DNA from: Hemibagrus wyckioides
Lineage: Eukaryota > Chordata > Actinopteri > Siluriformes > Bagridae
Assembly: GCF_019097595.1 (NCBI RefSeq)
Contig: NC_080732.1
Coordinates: forward strand, 8,178,405 to 8,242,404
Direction of reading: 5' to 3'
Length of the DNA stretch: 64,000 nt
Made by a program: the position numbers and the translations under genes. Positions 47,936-61,688 of the stretch are shown piece by piece. The notes under the pieces are model-generated. The model did no database searches and had not been told where the DNA came from. It worked only from the letters and a program-made list of their open reading frames with translations. Positions within the stretch are counted from its first letter, which is position 1, and each line of letters starts with the position of its first letter.

Positions 47936-48566
47936 AGGTGTAGGAGAGGATCCTTCCTCTCCTTAAACAACACTTAAATGGAAAAAGTTACAGAGCCACA
48001 ATATGACATAAAATAAAAGTTAATAATTGACTACCACTGTCATTAATTTACTATTACATAAAGAAATTCCTTGATCGTTATTAACCATAGTGATTTAGTG
48101 TTCGTTCAGCACTAGTCATTTTTAGTCCTTTTTAGTCCTCACAAAGCTAGTAGAGTCAGTCTATTTCTCAGTAAGCAGCTCAGTGATATTTCAGAGACTG
48201 GGAGCAATCAAATTCAGTTTTTGTGTCTGTGAACACTCATCTTTTGTGAGGGACTGCACTACAGGGAGCAACAAACGGGATTTGGCTTTTGTTCTCATTT
48301 TATAAAAAGCACTACGGAGGAAATCCTATACACAGACATGGCCTACAGATGATGAACAACAAATTCATAAGTGTGGCTGTGTGATTATGACACACAAATA
48401 ATAGTCATCCTTGCAAGCGCTATTCATTTAATTTTGCAGATTTTTGAAAAAAGTCTATTCTTCACTATCCTTTTAAAATGAAAACATATTGTAACTGTAA
48501 ATTTTGCATAATTTACTTTGAGCTACCAAATATTCTCAGACATAAGGTTTTGTGTGTGTCAAGCAT
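47936..48566. other. anonymous DNA
   Basis: Nothing recognised. Confidence 0.4.
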
Positions 48567-48592
48567 GAGAGAGAGAGAGAGAGAGAGAGAGG
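48567..48592. repeat. (GA)n microsatellite
   Basis: GA run of about 26 bp. Confidence 0.95.
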
Positions 48593-49409
48593 GAGGAATA
48601 AAAGTAACAATAGCACCATCCATAGAGTTCTTGTGGTACTAAAGCACACTCAATGTGCTCAAATTTATTCTAAAAATGTTTTAATCCTTGTTGTATGATT
48701 GTACAGCAGGTAATGTTTCTGCCTCATATGTCTGAGGGCTAAGGTACGGTGGATTTTCACATATTCATCCTGTGTCAGTGTAAATGAGTGGCATCATATG
48801 TGCATGTGATGCCATATGATGGACTGGTGTCCAACCCATGTTTTCACCCTTCATCTTTTCTTTGCTTGTCTACCCCACCCTTTACACCTTTTTCATACAG
48901 ATTCTCAGTACAAATTCTAAATCCACATAAAAACTGCAAGGGGATGGGTAGCCAACTAAAGCAAGAAAGAGTAAATCATAAACAAAGATGGTATGTAAGG
49001 ATGTTCAAACTGCCTATCACACTAATAATTGTATAGCAACTGATTAAAATGGAACACTTTCGAGTAGATGATTCAAACAGTCAATACATGTGTAGGCGTT
49101 TTTACATTCTGTATAGCAGCTTAATTAGGCAGTAAATAAATGCGGGAAGCTTCTACAAAGAATGTCTATTCATGTCGACAATTCCAAATGCTTTGAGACC
49201 TACGATTATCTCTGAATTTTAAACATTTTCCCCCATATATAAAAATGGCAAACAAAAGTGGGAGGATGGAGGCGTGATTGGATATATATTAAGAAAGGAT
49301 GCGACTCAAAGAGCTGACGTTAAAAAAAGAAATCACACTATTCATTAAGTGTAAGTAAAGCAAAAAATGTAGACTTATAATAAAAAAGCATAATAATTAC
49401 ACATCTCAT
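48593..49409. other. anonymous DNA with repeat fragment
   Basis: 48735-48845 ('tgatggactggtgtccaacc' and flanks) resembles the middle of the 'ggagcctatcc' family. The rest is unassigned. Confidence 0.4.
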
Positions 49410-49795
49410 CACAAAATTCAGGGAGTCAGGTCCAAGTGCAGAGTGTCTTTAATGGTTAAACAAAAACAACAGACAAAGAACCAAAAAAAAAAACATCACA
49501 ACCTAAACTAGTCTAAACTAGACTGGACTAGACTAAACTAAGGCAAGACAAGCTCAGCAGGAACACAAAAGCTACTCATAATGCAAACACAACAACATAG
49601 TAATAAAAATGCAACACAGTGATTGCCAACTAAGGAGGGAACACAATGTACTTAAATAGGGGAATTAATTAGACGAACACAAAATAGGTGTGAACAAACA
49701 CAGGAAGTGAGGCAGACAACAGTGGAAATAATGTAAGTGAGGGTGCCCTCTGGTGGGCTGGGGGAATTATCCATGGTGAACGTGACACTATCTCA
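49410..49795. repeat. probable dispersed repeat, A-rich
   Basis: 'ggtccaagtgcagagtgtct' with 'ttaatggttaaacaaaaac', internal 'aaactagtctaaactagact', then 'gggtgccctctggtgggctg' and 'gaacgtgacact'. I remember similar units in fish genomes. I found no clear inverted or direct terminal repeats. Confidence 0.4.
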
Positions 49796-50450
49796 AGTCT
49801 GTCAAACGCTCTAATATGAAGAACATTTGACAGCAAATGAAAGTGTTCCATGCCATTTTTGTGAGAAACGAAATAAATTGATAACAAAAAATACCTGTAT
49901 ACTCCCAGTGGAATGTTTTATATGATTAAAGACAAGGCAAAGACGACTCCTTGGAAGCATTTTTCATCCTGCCACAGTGCTGTCATGAAGGTTCCGGGAA
50001 AAGCCTGATATAGCAGTTACACTCCACGAAATATAATTTCATTTCAAGTCAGATTATGCTCTGAATTAATAAACAGCTGCAAAACTCTATGTGGGAGAAA
50101 GTTAAAGGGGATAAGTACTCAGGTCTTTTTATGCAGAGTGCTTTTAACAATGGACATTGTCTCAAAGCAGCTTTACAGATAATGCAATTTCTCAGTTCAG
50201 TCAGTAAGGCTAATGTGTAATACTTAAAAGAGACAAAAAAAACAGTAAAAAATAAAAATATTGGTCCTTTTTAAAAAATATTGCACATTATGGAGAGAGG
50301 TACAATACTTATTCTGTGTACACGTACTAAGAGCTGTTAAAGCTAGAATTTATGTTGATTTCAAACAGTCAGTAAATAAAATATTGTTGATTTAATTACC
50401 AGCAACACCATACATAAACACACCACCATTACAGGTATGTGGTGTATTTG
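49796..50450. other. anonymous DNA with repeat fragment
   Basis: 50135-50215 is an inverted fragment ('ggacattgtctcaaagcagc', 'tttacag') of the repeat at 47640. Confidence 0.45.
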
Positions 50451-50680
50451 TGGGGCAGTGGTGGCTCGAGGAGCTTTGGGTTGTTCAAGCCCCAGCACTT
50501 CCAAGCTGCCACTGTTGTCTAAGCAAGGCCCTTAACTATCTCTGCTCCAAGGGTGCTGTATCATGGCTGACCCTGCACTCAACCTCCAAAGCTGGCATAT
50601 GCGCAGTAAGAATTTCACTGTACTGTAATGTATATGTGACAATTATAATGGCTTCTAATTATTATTATCTCGGATGTTGA
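50451..50680 (+). mobile_element. tRNA-derived SINE with L2-like tail
   Basis: The head 'tggggcagtggtggctcgag' carries an A-box-like stretch; the expected middle of the head is deleted. A B-box-like gttcaagccccagcac and 'aagctgccactgttg' follow, then 'tgtatcatggctgaccctgc' and 'tttcactgtactgtaatg'. It ends 'gtgacaattataatggcttc' plus (ATT)n. The last 45 bases resemble the 3' end of the L2 copies here. Confidence 0.85.
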
Positions 50681-50682
50681 TG

Positions 50683-51125
50683 AAATGGTTAATAGAGAAC
50701 AACAACATCTCTCTTAATGTTAGCAAAACATAGGAGATGATAGTGGACTACAGAAAGAGACAGGAGGTCAAATGGCAGCATCTGTACTTCCTGTGGAATG
50801 GTTTGGAATGGCTATTCTCTTTTATCGTTGCACCATATCATTGAGAGCATTCTCAGTGGCTGCATTAGAGCCTGGTATGACAGCTGTTCTGCTTATGACC
50901 GCAGAGACCTACAGAGAGTGGTGAGATCAGCTGAGCTCACCATCAGCTGAAAACTGCCCTCTCTACTGGACTTTTACCTAAAACACTGCCTGAGGAGAGC
51001 TGAAGAAATCATGAAGGACAGCAGCCACACAGGATACTTGCTTTTTCATCATTAGGCATTATCATAGCATCCAGGGTGCAGATGTAGAAAACATCATTTT
51101 CCCAAAGCCAACAGACTCTTAACTC
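50683..51125 (+). mobile_element. L2-type LINE fragment, ORF2 C-terminal region
   Basis: The plus strand carries pieces like LNVSKT-EMIVDYRKR, then a later 'ESILSGCI-AWYD' equivalent at about 50843-50885 and the downstream C-terminal region. This corresponds to the end of the reverse transcriptase ORF and is interrupted by stops and a deletion. The canonical 3' UTR tail is missing. It directly follows the SINE. Confidence 0.78.
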
Positions 51126-52520
<1,395 letters not shown>

Positions 52521-53516
52521 TAATCTTAATCAAGACCACTGTCCCTCATATGAAAAGGTATCTCATATCAGAGAATCAGGAGATGCTACAGCCATTAAAA
52601 TGTTTTCTTAAGCAAGATGCTTTTCATGCAACAGTTATCAGGCATGCATGCAAGAATGAGATTCAAGGTCAGGGTTGAAATGCAATCATGGTTCAGATGA
52701 TAAACAGGATAAACAAGAGCAAGTTAAAAAAAAAAAAAAAACCCATCAAAACCAAGATGGCGATATACAAAATATAAGATTTGGTAACAACTAGTGACCA
52801 AATCACAGAGAGGCTGTGGTGGGTATTGAGTCCAGTTTTGTGCAATCAGTAATTAGGGACCGTGAGCATGAGAGTGTTTGTAATGTGTAGTAGACCTTGG
52901 CAGCCATGTTTGTACGCCATGCTGTATTCTGGAAGTTGTAGCTGATTCTGGGGTATCCATGACACCTATATATTATGTGTACACTGATGTACATTGCTAG
53001 TGTACTAACACAACTCTAATAGACAAATAGAATTGTTAGCAAAAACTCAAGTAGACATGGAAAAACAAACTCTAGGAATGCAAACAAATACGAATACATT
53101 ATTCTGTATAAACAGATACATGTTCTAGGTACAAATCAGATACAAATAGGTACATTTTTGCTTTTCTTTTTAAAACAGCTTGCCAGAAAGGTTTACAATG
53201 CACCTGGCAGATGCTTGGAGGACTGAATCTTAACAGTGATTCAATGGGATTCATATAAAAGTCATATAAATGACAGAAATAAAAAATCATGCAAGAAGGA
53301 TTATTTTTACCTTTGCCTAGGCACAAGAGAGCATAAAGATCACGTTTATTAACAAAAAGGTACGTCGTTCATTCCTTTATTCATTCATTTGCTCATTCAT
53401 TCATTTATTCTTACTGACTTTTCAAAACAGAGGCAAGAAATTACTCAACTTACAAGCTGGTACAGATAAATCTCTAGAGTACACATCTCTAGTTGAGAAG
53501 AATTATATACTCAAGT
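52521..53516. other. anonymous DNA
   Basis: Poly(A) run near 52726-52741. A 'ggaagttgtagctgattctg' stretch near 52931 may be a repeat fragment. Nothing else. Confidence 0.4.
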
Positions 53517-53573
53517 CTCCCTCTCTCACTCTGTCTCTCTCTCTTACAAACACAGACACACACACACACACAC
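53517..53573. repeat. (CT)n(CA)n compound microsatellite
   Basis: Imperfect CT run followed by CA run. Confidence 0.92.
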
Positions 53574-55129
53574 CACATCCTAAAGGTGCATAAATTTGAC
53601 TGTATAACTCTGTGAATGAGCTCCAAGATTTTCCACTAACAATGTTGCTTATAAGTTAAAAGCAAAAGGGGTACATAATGTTCTGAATTGATCTGCATTG
53701 TGTGTGAGTGCATGCTTTATATGTAGTATTTGTGGGCTGGTTGTTAAATAAGAAATGATAGTAGTAATAGAATAAAACATTATGAACCATATATCAGGCT
53801 TTTTGGAAACTATTGTTCATGGCTCCACTTAAAGAAGCATGCTGGTTAAATATTCATAAAAGCTAAAACTGACTAGAACACATTTGGGCCAGCAGGGCAG
53901 AAAACCTTGTGAAAACTTATTTTCAAAATAATGCCAAACTGGTATGACAAACCATTAAGAAACTATATTTCAAAATGGTATCTACGGTCCACCAGCGGTC
54001 CAAGAAGCAAGGCCATTAGAGTATTTACATTGTATTAATAGATATTTGACTGATCATGTTATTATTATTATTATTATTGTCTGCAAAAGATAAACCCTAC
54101 AATATTTAATAAGTGCAATTATAAAGAATGCTTGCTTCAAGGTCCAGGGTTGTTTATTTGACACATACATGTTATGTAATGTAGGGGAATGTTTTTTTTC
54201 TTAATTTGATTATTCAAATAGCAATGCTAAGGTTAGAAAAAGAAACTGAAACCACAAGTGAAAATGAAAAACATGATCCAAAATGTATCAGCGGTGTAAT
54301 TAATCCAGATGTGACCCGTTAGTTTGTAACTGCTGCTTAAATACACAAATATACAAAAGTATACTGATTACAGAGGAAGAATACCCCATGGAAACAACTT
54401 GATAGCTCTGTTCAGACAACTAGACATTATGCCAAACTTTTGTTAGCCCCTGGAAGAAATAGTTCCATTTCATTGGTTTAACTTTGCTACTCTGTACCAA
54501 TTTTAATATTCTTACAAGCACATAGAACACAAACAGTGCTTCTATTCAGCACTGATAATAACTCCACTTTAACAGGTTTGTGCCACCTAAAGAGCTAATA
54601 GCAGTGTACCAATCTAACACCAGAGTTTCACTAGGCAGTCTGACAGCATCCAATGGACAACAGCTTCTCCTGCGACTCGCTTTTGAATAATGGATGGAAC
54701 TGAAGAGGCCCTTTAGGGATGAAATACATTCAGGCCCTTCACAAGAGGATATCTACTTCATGCCAAGAGTGCCCAACTACAGACTTTTCAAAACCTCAGG
54801 AATGTATTTTAATAGGAGGAGCAAAGCAGTGGCAGGACTCATTTTAATGAGCTAAATGTCCTCGCACGTTTGGAGAGCAATCTACACAAAACGGAACATT
54901 TTCAAAATTCCAGTAGGGTTTCAGAGTTTTAATGAGGACTTTGCATTTATTACATGTTTATCCAATAAGTGCAGTTTTCCCAGTTCGAAAGTCAGAGACT
55001 CAGATTGGCTGAAGCCACAAGCACAAAAACACAAGCACAAAAGCCAAGAATCAGATTCAAACAGCCAAGCGAAGTTTAGCAGTCAAGTTATCTTAGCCAT
55101 TTATTCCAGGGAAAGGACTGTATATTCAG
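53574..55129. other. anonymous DNA
   Basis: (ATT)n run at 54061-54077. The segment 54520-54890 is more balanced in base composition and free of recognised repeats. Confidence 0.4.
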
Positions 55130-55250
55130 GCAGTTTTTTTTGCCACTGTTGCCTCTGGCTTGCTCATTAGGGTTCAAAATCTATATTTACATCTCTATAA
55201 AGCTGCTTTGTGACAATGTTTGTTGAGTATGAACTATATGAATGAAATGG
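55130..55250 (+). repeat. partial copy of the repeat at 47640
   Basis: 'ctctggcttgctcattaggg' and 'taaagctgctttgtgacaat' match the 3' half of 47640-47935. Confidence 0.75.
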
Positions 55251-55541
55251 AGTCAGAGGTATAACATTCTAGTAGAAACGTTCTCTAGAACATGATGAGT
55301 GAGACAGGCCTTATTGAGCCTTATTGACATTTAAAATATGCACTGACTACAATTATACTATTAAGATTTATTAATGAAATAATTTAGTACTGAAAAAATA
55401 TGTAACTGTTTGACTCTGTAACTATAAAAAAATATGACTTTCTGTAAATGTCTTTGCAGTTGCCCAACAGTAGTGCCATAACAACTACAACAAGAAATGT
55501 ACCATGAATTATTTAATGAATATTCTTTTTATTACATCTGC

Positions 55542-55578
<37 letters not shown>

Positions 55579-58299
55579 ATTGTATACAAGTTTACCTTTG
55601 CTTTATAAGTGCATGTCAAATTCCACTCTAATAATTGATCACATTAACCTCGTGAAAGTCTCAAATTGAAGTTGGACACGTACATTATTTTGGACCTATC
55701 TTATTAAATGCCACATATTGTCAAACAAAACATTCAGTCTTGACTACATCCAATTCTTCATTCACAACCATGCTAGCTATATCCACCTACACTGCTGGTA
55801 GTGTTCAAAATAATTAACACTGACTAACCCAGATTTGTGCAACCCAGATTTCAGAAATGCAACAGCTGAAAGTGGGATGACCGCATAAACTGATATTAAA
55901 TCATATAGGGTTACATATATGTTTTAGCCCCCCCTCCCCCCTTGATTCAAGATAAAGTCTAAGTTATTTATTTCAGAAGAGGGAGTGTGGGCTTGATTAG
56001 GTTATGACACCTCACATAGCACAAACAGTATTTTATAACAGATAGGCCTCTTTACTACTTAATCTGTCAAATTTTTCATTCAGTATACAAAAATATTGAT
56101 AAGATTTACATTCAGCTCACCGTAAATGAGACACACAGTTATGCAGCAATAGTTAATGCACACCAGTTAAAGTAAAAAATGACCCACTCTAAACACACAC
56201 TAAATGGGACATGGCTTTACACTTACTTTACATTATTTAAGTATAAAATAGCACTTGTTTTTTTTAATCTTCTGTGTTTTTAAAAAAAAACTTTTGTCTG
56301 TGTGGTGTTTTACCTCCCAGTAGAGCTTTAAACTCATGGTATCCTTAGTCTGTGACCTAGCATATCAGTATTGATGCATTCATTAATAGAGAATTCAAGG
56401 CACTTTTGTATGTCACTCTGGATAATGGTGTCTGCCAAATGCCGTTAAAAAAATACAATATAAAAACTTAATAAACATTAATAAAACACTCAGTTAGTAG
56501 CTCAGTGTTCATGAGGTGGCTCATGAGGCAGTGATGCAGTAAACTGGTCCTGTTTTATGAATATAGAGACACAGCTCTACTATTAGAAACACTACACAAA
56601 TTAACTGCTCAGTTATGTCTTGTTCATTCTTTCTATGGCATCATCTTTGTTATATACATTTATTCATATTTAACTGCCTGTTTTTGGCACAACAATGCTC
56701 CAAAATTTACCACAAGTGAAAGATGTTTAAAAAGTACATGTGGGTGTAATTCCAGGTTTCCACATTTTTGGTCATACAGTGTGTTTTATATAAATATGGT
56801 ATGTGGTCAGTATAATTAATATCACCTATTAGTGCATACAGTTATATTCTCTTATAAATCTCATTCTTTATATTTAGAAACATCATATTGTACTTTTAGA
56901 GCCTGCATCATTAGTTAGAATGATAGAATACCTAAAACCAATATATTAAAAATGGTTAGCCTTAGCTGATTTCGCTTCACAAAGATTCACAAAAACACTG
57001 TTGTGGCTCAGGTAGAATTAAAATCAGATTCATACTCATATAAACTGATCATATTGATATTTTGGCCTTAATTTCTTTGGTGAAATCCCTAGCCACTGCT
57101 AGTACATTTTCAAAACTTTGTATGTAGTGATAACTCATGTTGAAAATCTGAGGCTTCTTCTGGAATATGCACTTATCAGAAAGTGCAGTGATTAATCTAA
57201 ATGACTCTGTCTGTGCTCTTGGAATGGAAATTATTGGCGAAAGCTCCAGGAATATCTTAATGTTTATTTTAAGGCTCCAAGTGCAGAGAAATGGATGCAG
57301 AGGTCTTGTGTCAGGGCTTATATTTGTACTTGATGTGGTGGTCTAATGATGTTTTGAGTCTCGACAACAGGAATAGTTGTTTCCCGTTTGCTTGTTCCAC
57401 TTTAGGTGGATTAAAGCCACCTATTGATTTAATAAAAATGTAAGATGGCATCAGCTAAGCTTATGTTTCAGTCTGCTTTTTGAGACTTATTTTTTCTGAC
57501 TGTGCTATTCTAGCCACTTCTTATCTGCTTTGCTTAACAAAACCATTCCCTCTTCCTGCCCCTGCTTTAGTGTTGCTAGCCATCTGTCATTGGCTAGTAT
57601 ATAACTAATTTGACTGCACTCTCCCAACAACAGCAGTGAAAATCTCACCTGAAAGCAAAACAGTTTCTATTTTATCCTGTGGGGAAACAGATATCCACAT
57701 TAATATACAGTTTGCTGAAATATATCCTTGTTGATATCTGTGCATTTGCTTACCGGGAGTCACAAATCAGTTATTTTGTAGATATATTATTAATTAAGAA
57801 CACATAAAAGCTTTATAAACTAATGAACAGCTATAAAAACAATACAATGAATGTGTAGCATGACTTTACTCAATGTGGTACTCATAAGGTACAGTATTTG
57901 GGGCAATTAATGGCAACACTGCTGTTGTATTAATTATTATTAATTATTGTTAATAATCCTCAAATATGTTTGTCATAAATTTGCAGTATATTTTTTTCTA
58001 GTGGTTTTCATGATGTGACAAAAGAGATTATATCATCATTATTATGACAGTTGCCTTAGATAGAACACCATATATATCTGCAGAATTCTCAGGAATGCTC
58101 AGGAAAAAAGCACAAGCTGTCATGGAATCTACCTATCATGACAATTACAGATAATGTCAATATTACACTGTTATATTCTTGTACACATGTCAACTTATGA
58201 CAGCAGATGACAGCCTGTGGATGACAAGGATACATCTGTGTCAAGGCATAGGGATCTCGGTAAGTGTTACCCCTTTTTCTATACTTGGTCGGTGAGGTT
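55251..58299. other. anonymous AT-rich DNA with small repeat fragments
   Basis: (TGAT)n at 55542-55578. 'gtcactctggataatggtgt' with 'ctgccaaatgccgtt' at 56395-56450 matches the first block of the repeat at 27280. 56750-56783 ('ttccacatttttggtcatac') resembles an end of the Tc1-like type at 36171. No gene seen. Confidence 0.45.
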
Positions 58300-58588
58300 T
58301 ATGTGCTTCCTCTGGAACACAGCCTCTCTACCTTTTCAAACTGCTGCACATGCTACATCACAGAGCAAAGGGCTAAGTGCCTCTTCTGCAACCCTGAGCT
58401 CACAGGCACCCACTATTGACTACTGTCACACTGACTGATACGAGAGAAAAAGTACACCATCCCGTGGCATGGCCAATTTTGCTCCCTTTGCTCCTGGCCA
58501 CAGATAGCTGTAGCACTGTCAACATCTGAACTCATGATCTCCTAACGATAGGATGAACACTTTCTGCTGTGACACTCAAGGGCCTTAT
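58300..58588 (-). mobile_element. tRNA-derived SINE (V-SINE-like)
   Basis: Reverse complement begins 'ggcccttgagtgtcacagca', continues to a B-box-like gatcatgagttcagatg, then 'ctgtggccaggagcaaaggg', and later sequence like 'ctctgtgatgtagcatgtgc'. It corresponds block by block to 59020-59405 in the opposite orientation. Its left end is not clear. Confidence 0.7.
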
Positions 58589-59019
58589 TATAGACTGTTA
58601 ATAAAAGCCAGGCTCCAGTGCAGCAGTGGACATTAAAATAAAGATAAGATTTGACCTGCACGATGCACTTGGTGTATAACTCTGGCTCAGAGTAATAAGA
58701 ACCAGATGAGAGAGGAACTGATAGGTACTTAACCCACTATTCATGTGTGTGTCATCTCAGGACTGCAAACTCCATTCTCACAGGGGTTAATGAGATAAAC
58801 CTGCCTTTCGCAATGGCCACAAACAGTATACCTGCAATCATTTCCATTATACATTTAAGATTTTAGTTATTGCTTTTGGCATCTACTGAGAGGATTATTA
58901 GGTACAGAATGCACTTAAGGTGGCTATATTTTGATTCACCCTAAATATCTGAACATTTATCCTCCATGCCAGAAGACAACAAGTCTTACAAACTTCAGTG
59001 TCTTACTAAATTAGAATTT
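58589..59019. other. spacer between inverted SINEs
   Basis: Nothing recognised. Confidence 0.4.
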
Positions 59020-59405
59020 TGAATTGTAGGACTTGTGAAACAGAGAAGTGTTTGCTCTAGTGCTGGCAGAGCATGAGTTTGAATCTCGAAAATGCCACAG
59101 GCATCTGTGGCTAGGGGCCAAGAGAACATTTGCATTCTGGGTGATAGGGACAGCATTACTTTCTCCCTGTCAATCACAGCTTCACTAGCCTATCACAGAC
59201 AGCTTGTGTATGTAGAAGAGGGCAATTAGCACTTTCCTCTGAGTGTTTAGCTGCCCTGTGACATGCATCATTAGCAGCATGAAAAGATGCAGTGGGTGGT
59301 TTCACATATCTAAGAAGGAAGCATGTGCTAGTCTTCACCCTCCCTGGCTGACAGCTGTCATGTATAAGAGGAGAGCCAGCAGGAGGTTGGGAATTAGTAA
59401 ATGAC
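59020..59405 (+). mobile_element. tRNA-derived SINE (V-SINE-like)
   Basis: The tRNA-like head has a B-box-like gagtttgaatctcg. Then come 'ggcatctgtggctaggggcc', 'aagagaacatttgcattctg', 'caatcacagcttcactagcc' and 'gaaggaagcatgtgctagtc', with 'ttcaccctccctgg'. It ends near 'aggttgggaattagtaa'. I recall this unit as a long SINE of many teleosts. Confidence 0.82.
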
Positions 59406-61124
59406 ACAAGTGTGGAAAATGAGTTCAAAAAATATTTTCAATTATACTGGCATCTCTTTCAGATTAGCAGTTTGTAGCTACACATAGTCCAATCAGTTGT
59501 GGACTTTGCTCCAGACACAGTAACAATGTCTTGGTGAATCACAGTATGAGAGAAAAAGCTACTTACAATGCTCCCAAACAGCATGGAGAAACACTACAAA
59601 ATGTAATCCACACTAAGGAAATAGTGTAAGCTATATAATGGTCCAGAAAGACTTCCAAATGACCCATAATCCACTGGTATCAAAAAACAAGTGTACCTGG
59701 ATAAATATTCAGTGGAACAGTGGAATGGCTGAATGCTCTGACAGAGAGTGTGACAGCAGAGTGTGGAGCTGAAATCAAGCCTGCTGTGTGTAAACCAGTC
59801 ACTGTGCATTCTTATGTGCGATCTTATTTTTCCCCAAGGTGGCACAGAGGTAGTGCGACATTACTTCAGTCCTGCATCCTCTGCCTGCAGTCATTACTGC
59901 CACTCCCACAGCACAAGCCAAATATATTTCACATGGAATGAAAATAGACATATATTTGGTAACCAAATTAAGACCGATCAGCTATCCCAATTAATTATGG
60001 GATATCTATCATCTGAGTTTAAAAACTGCACATTTGCACACTTTTATTTTGGTGATAAATCTGAATAAAAGGCTTGCATTGACCCTTTAAATTAGTAGTA
60101 TTTATCTATAAAATTAAAATGGAATACTGCGACAAATTAATGCTTTATGTGGTTACAGTATAAACTTTAATATTATTCTTCAGGTATGAAGGAATATAGT
60201 TGTCTCAAATATTACTTAATAGTCCAAAAATTTAAGCCAATGAGTCAAACAAGTATATCCTCATTTCATTTTCCCCACGGTGAGCTTATAAGAAACAAGA
60301 GATAATCGGCCCGTAGTGCACTACTGCTCAACATTTTTCATTATGCAGAATTCACACCAGTAGGGCAGCCAGCTGAGGCAGTTGCCATGTACATGCACTG
60401 TATATACATGCACTCCAGCTGCTATTATGTCTTGCTTGATAAACATGGGTTAAAATCTAAGCCTATGTGCTGCTCTTCCCTTAAGCCTCACTTGTGCCTA
60501 GAACAATTCAGAAGCACACCGTGTGCTGTGCTGGCAGTGAATTACTTTCAGTGAGATGAGGAAATATACAAAAATCAAAATAAAAATACAAAAGATTTTT
60601 TTCATCTTACAATTTCATTGGTAAGTGTGACATGCTTATGTGTTTCAGGTGGCTGTCAGACAGCAGTAAGAGAGGCAATGACAGGAATTTATCATTTAGC
60701 CTTCAGTTAAGCCACAAACAATCTTTCCATATTAACAACGCTGACATGAAATACATTTCTGACAGTGTAAAAGATTCAAATAAAATGCTAATGGGGAAAT
60801 TATGACTTATGTTATAAATCTTAATCTATTTTGCCACAGTACAGTGCACTGATTGACATTGCAGTGGTTCAATTTGATGTCCAAAAGAAATGTATTAAAA
60901 TGTAATATTTTATTTGTGTCAGTGATGTCAGGACTACCTCCTGTTTTAAAATAGTGTATCCTCTCATATCTATTGGTTATGCCAATGTTTCCGTCTTACT
61001 TAAGAATAAAAAAGCACCTATTTTTTTGTGCTTTATTCAAAATCTGAACTTAACATACAATGCTAATTGTATTAAAAGGTGCAAAAATTGGACATTATTT
61101 GACATACCACCATGATATATATTT
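59406..61124. other. anonymous AT-rich DNA
   Basis: Nothing recognised. Confidence 0.4.
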
Positions 61125-61400
61125 TTCTTTTATCTTCAGTGGCTACTTTATAGAGAACACACTCTAAATGGGACACAAGTTCATCACAGGGCACCATGCA
61201 CATAAATATTAGTACCTTGGGGCAATATGTGGTACCTAATACATCTACTGGCATCTTTTTGAAAGGTGGAAACCCGAGACACACATAGGCATGTGGACTC
61301 CACAAATGCAGACCTCCACAAAGACCCATGCTCAGGATCAAACCAGGACCCTGGAGCTGTAAAGTGCAATGGTTACCCACAGCAACATCTTGCCACGTTT
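61125..61400 (+). repeat. dispersed fish repeat, 'ggagcctatcc' family, 3' half
   Basis: 'aaatgggacacaagttcatc', 'acagggcaccatgcacataa', 'tgctcaggatcaaaccagga', 'ccctggagctgtaaagtgca' and 'atggttacccacagcaacat' follow the order of the family at 12345. Confidence 0.7.
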
Positions 61401-61409
61401 GACTATATA

Positions 61410-61688
61410 TTCAATTTATCCATCCATTTTCTAAACATCTTATCCTACACAGGGTCACAAGGAACCTCGAGGCTATCCCCGGGGCACAAGATGAGGGACA
61501 CCCTGGACAAACTCACATAAGCCACATACATCCATTCACACACTACAGGCAATTTAGAGATGCCAATAAGCCTTAAACATATGTCTTTGGACTAGGGGAG
61601 GAAACTCCCAAAGCATGCGGATCAGAGGCGAAACTGAACCCCCATCCTCAAAGGTGCGAGGCTAATCACTAAGCCACCATGTCCCTTT
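61410..61688 (+). repeat. related dispersed fish repeat, 5' type
   Basis: 'ccatccattttctaaacatc', 'cacagggtcacaaggaacct', 'gaggctatccccggggcaca', 'gagggacaccctggacaaac', 'tttggactaggggaggaaac' and a final 'cactaagccaccatgtccc' are related to, but distinct from, the adjacent 61125 copy. Confidence 0.72.

Noticed and set aside
55928..55941. C-run as a G-quadruplex on the reverse strand
   Set aside because: Only two C-tracts (C7 T C6) are present, fewer than the four runs needed for an intramolecular quadruplex.
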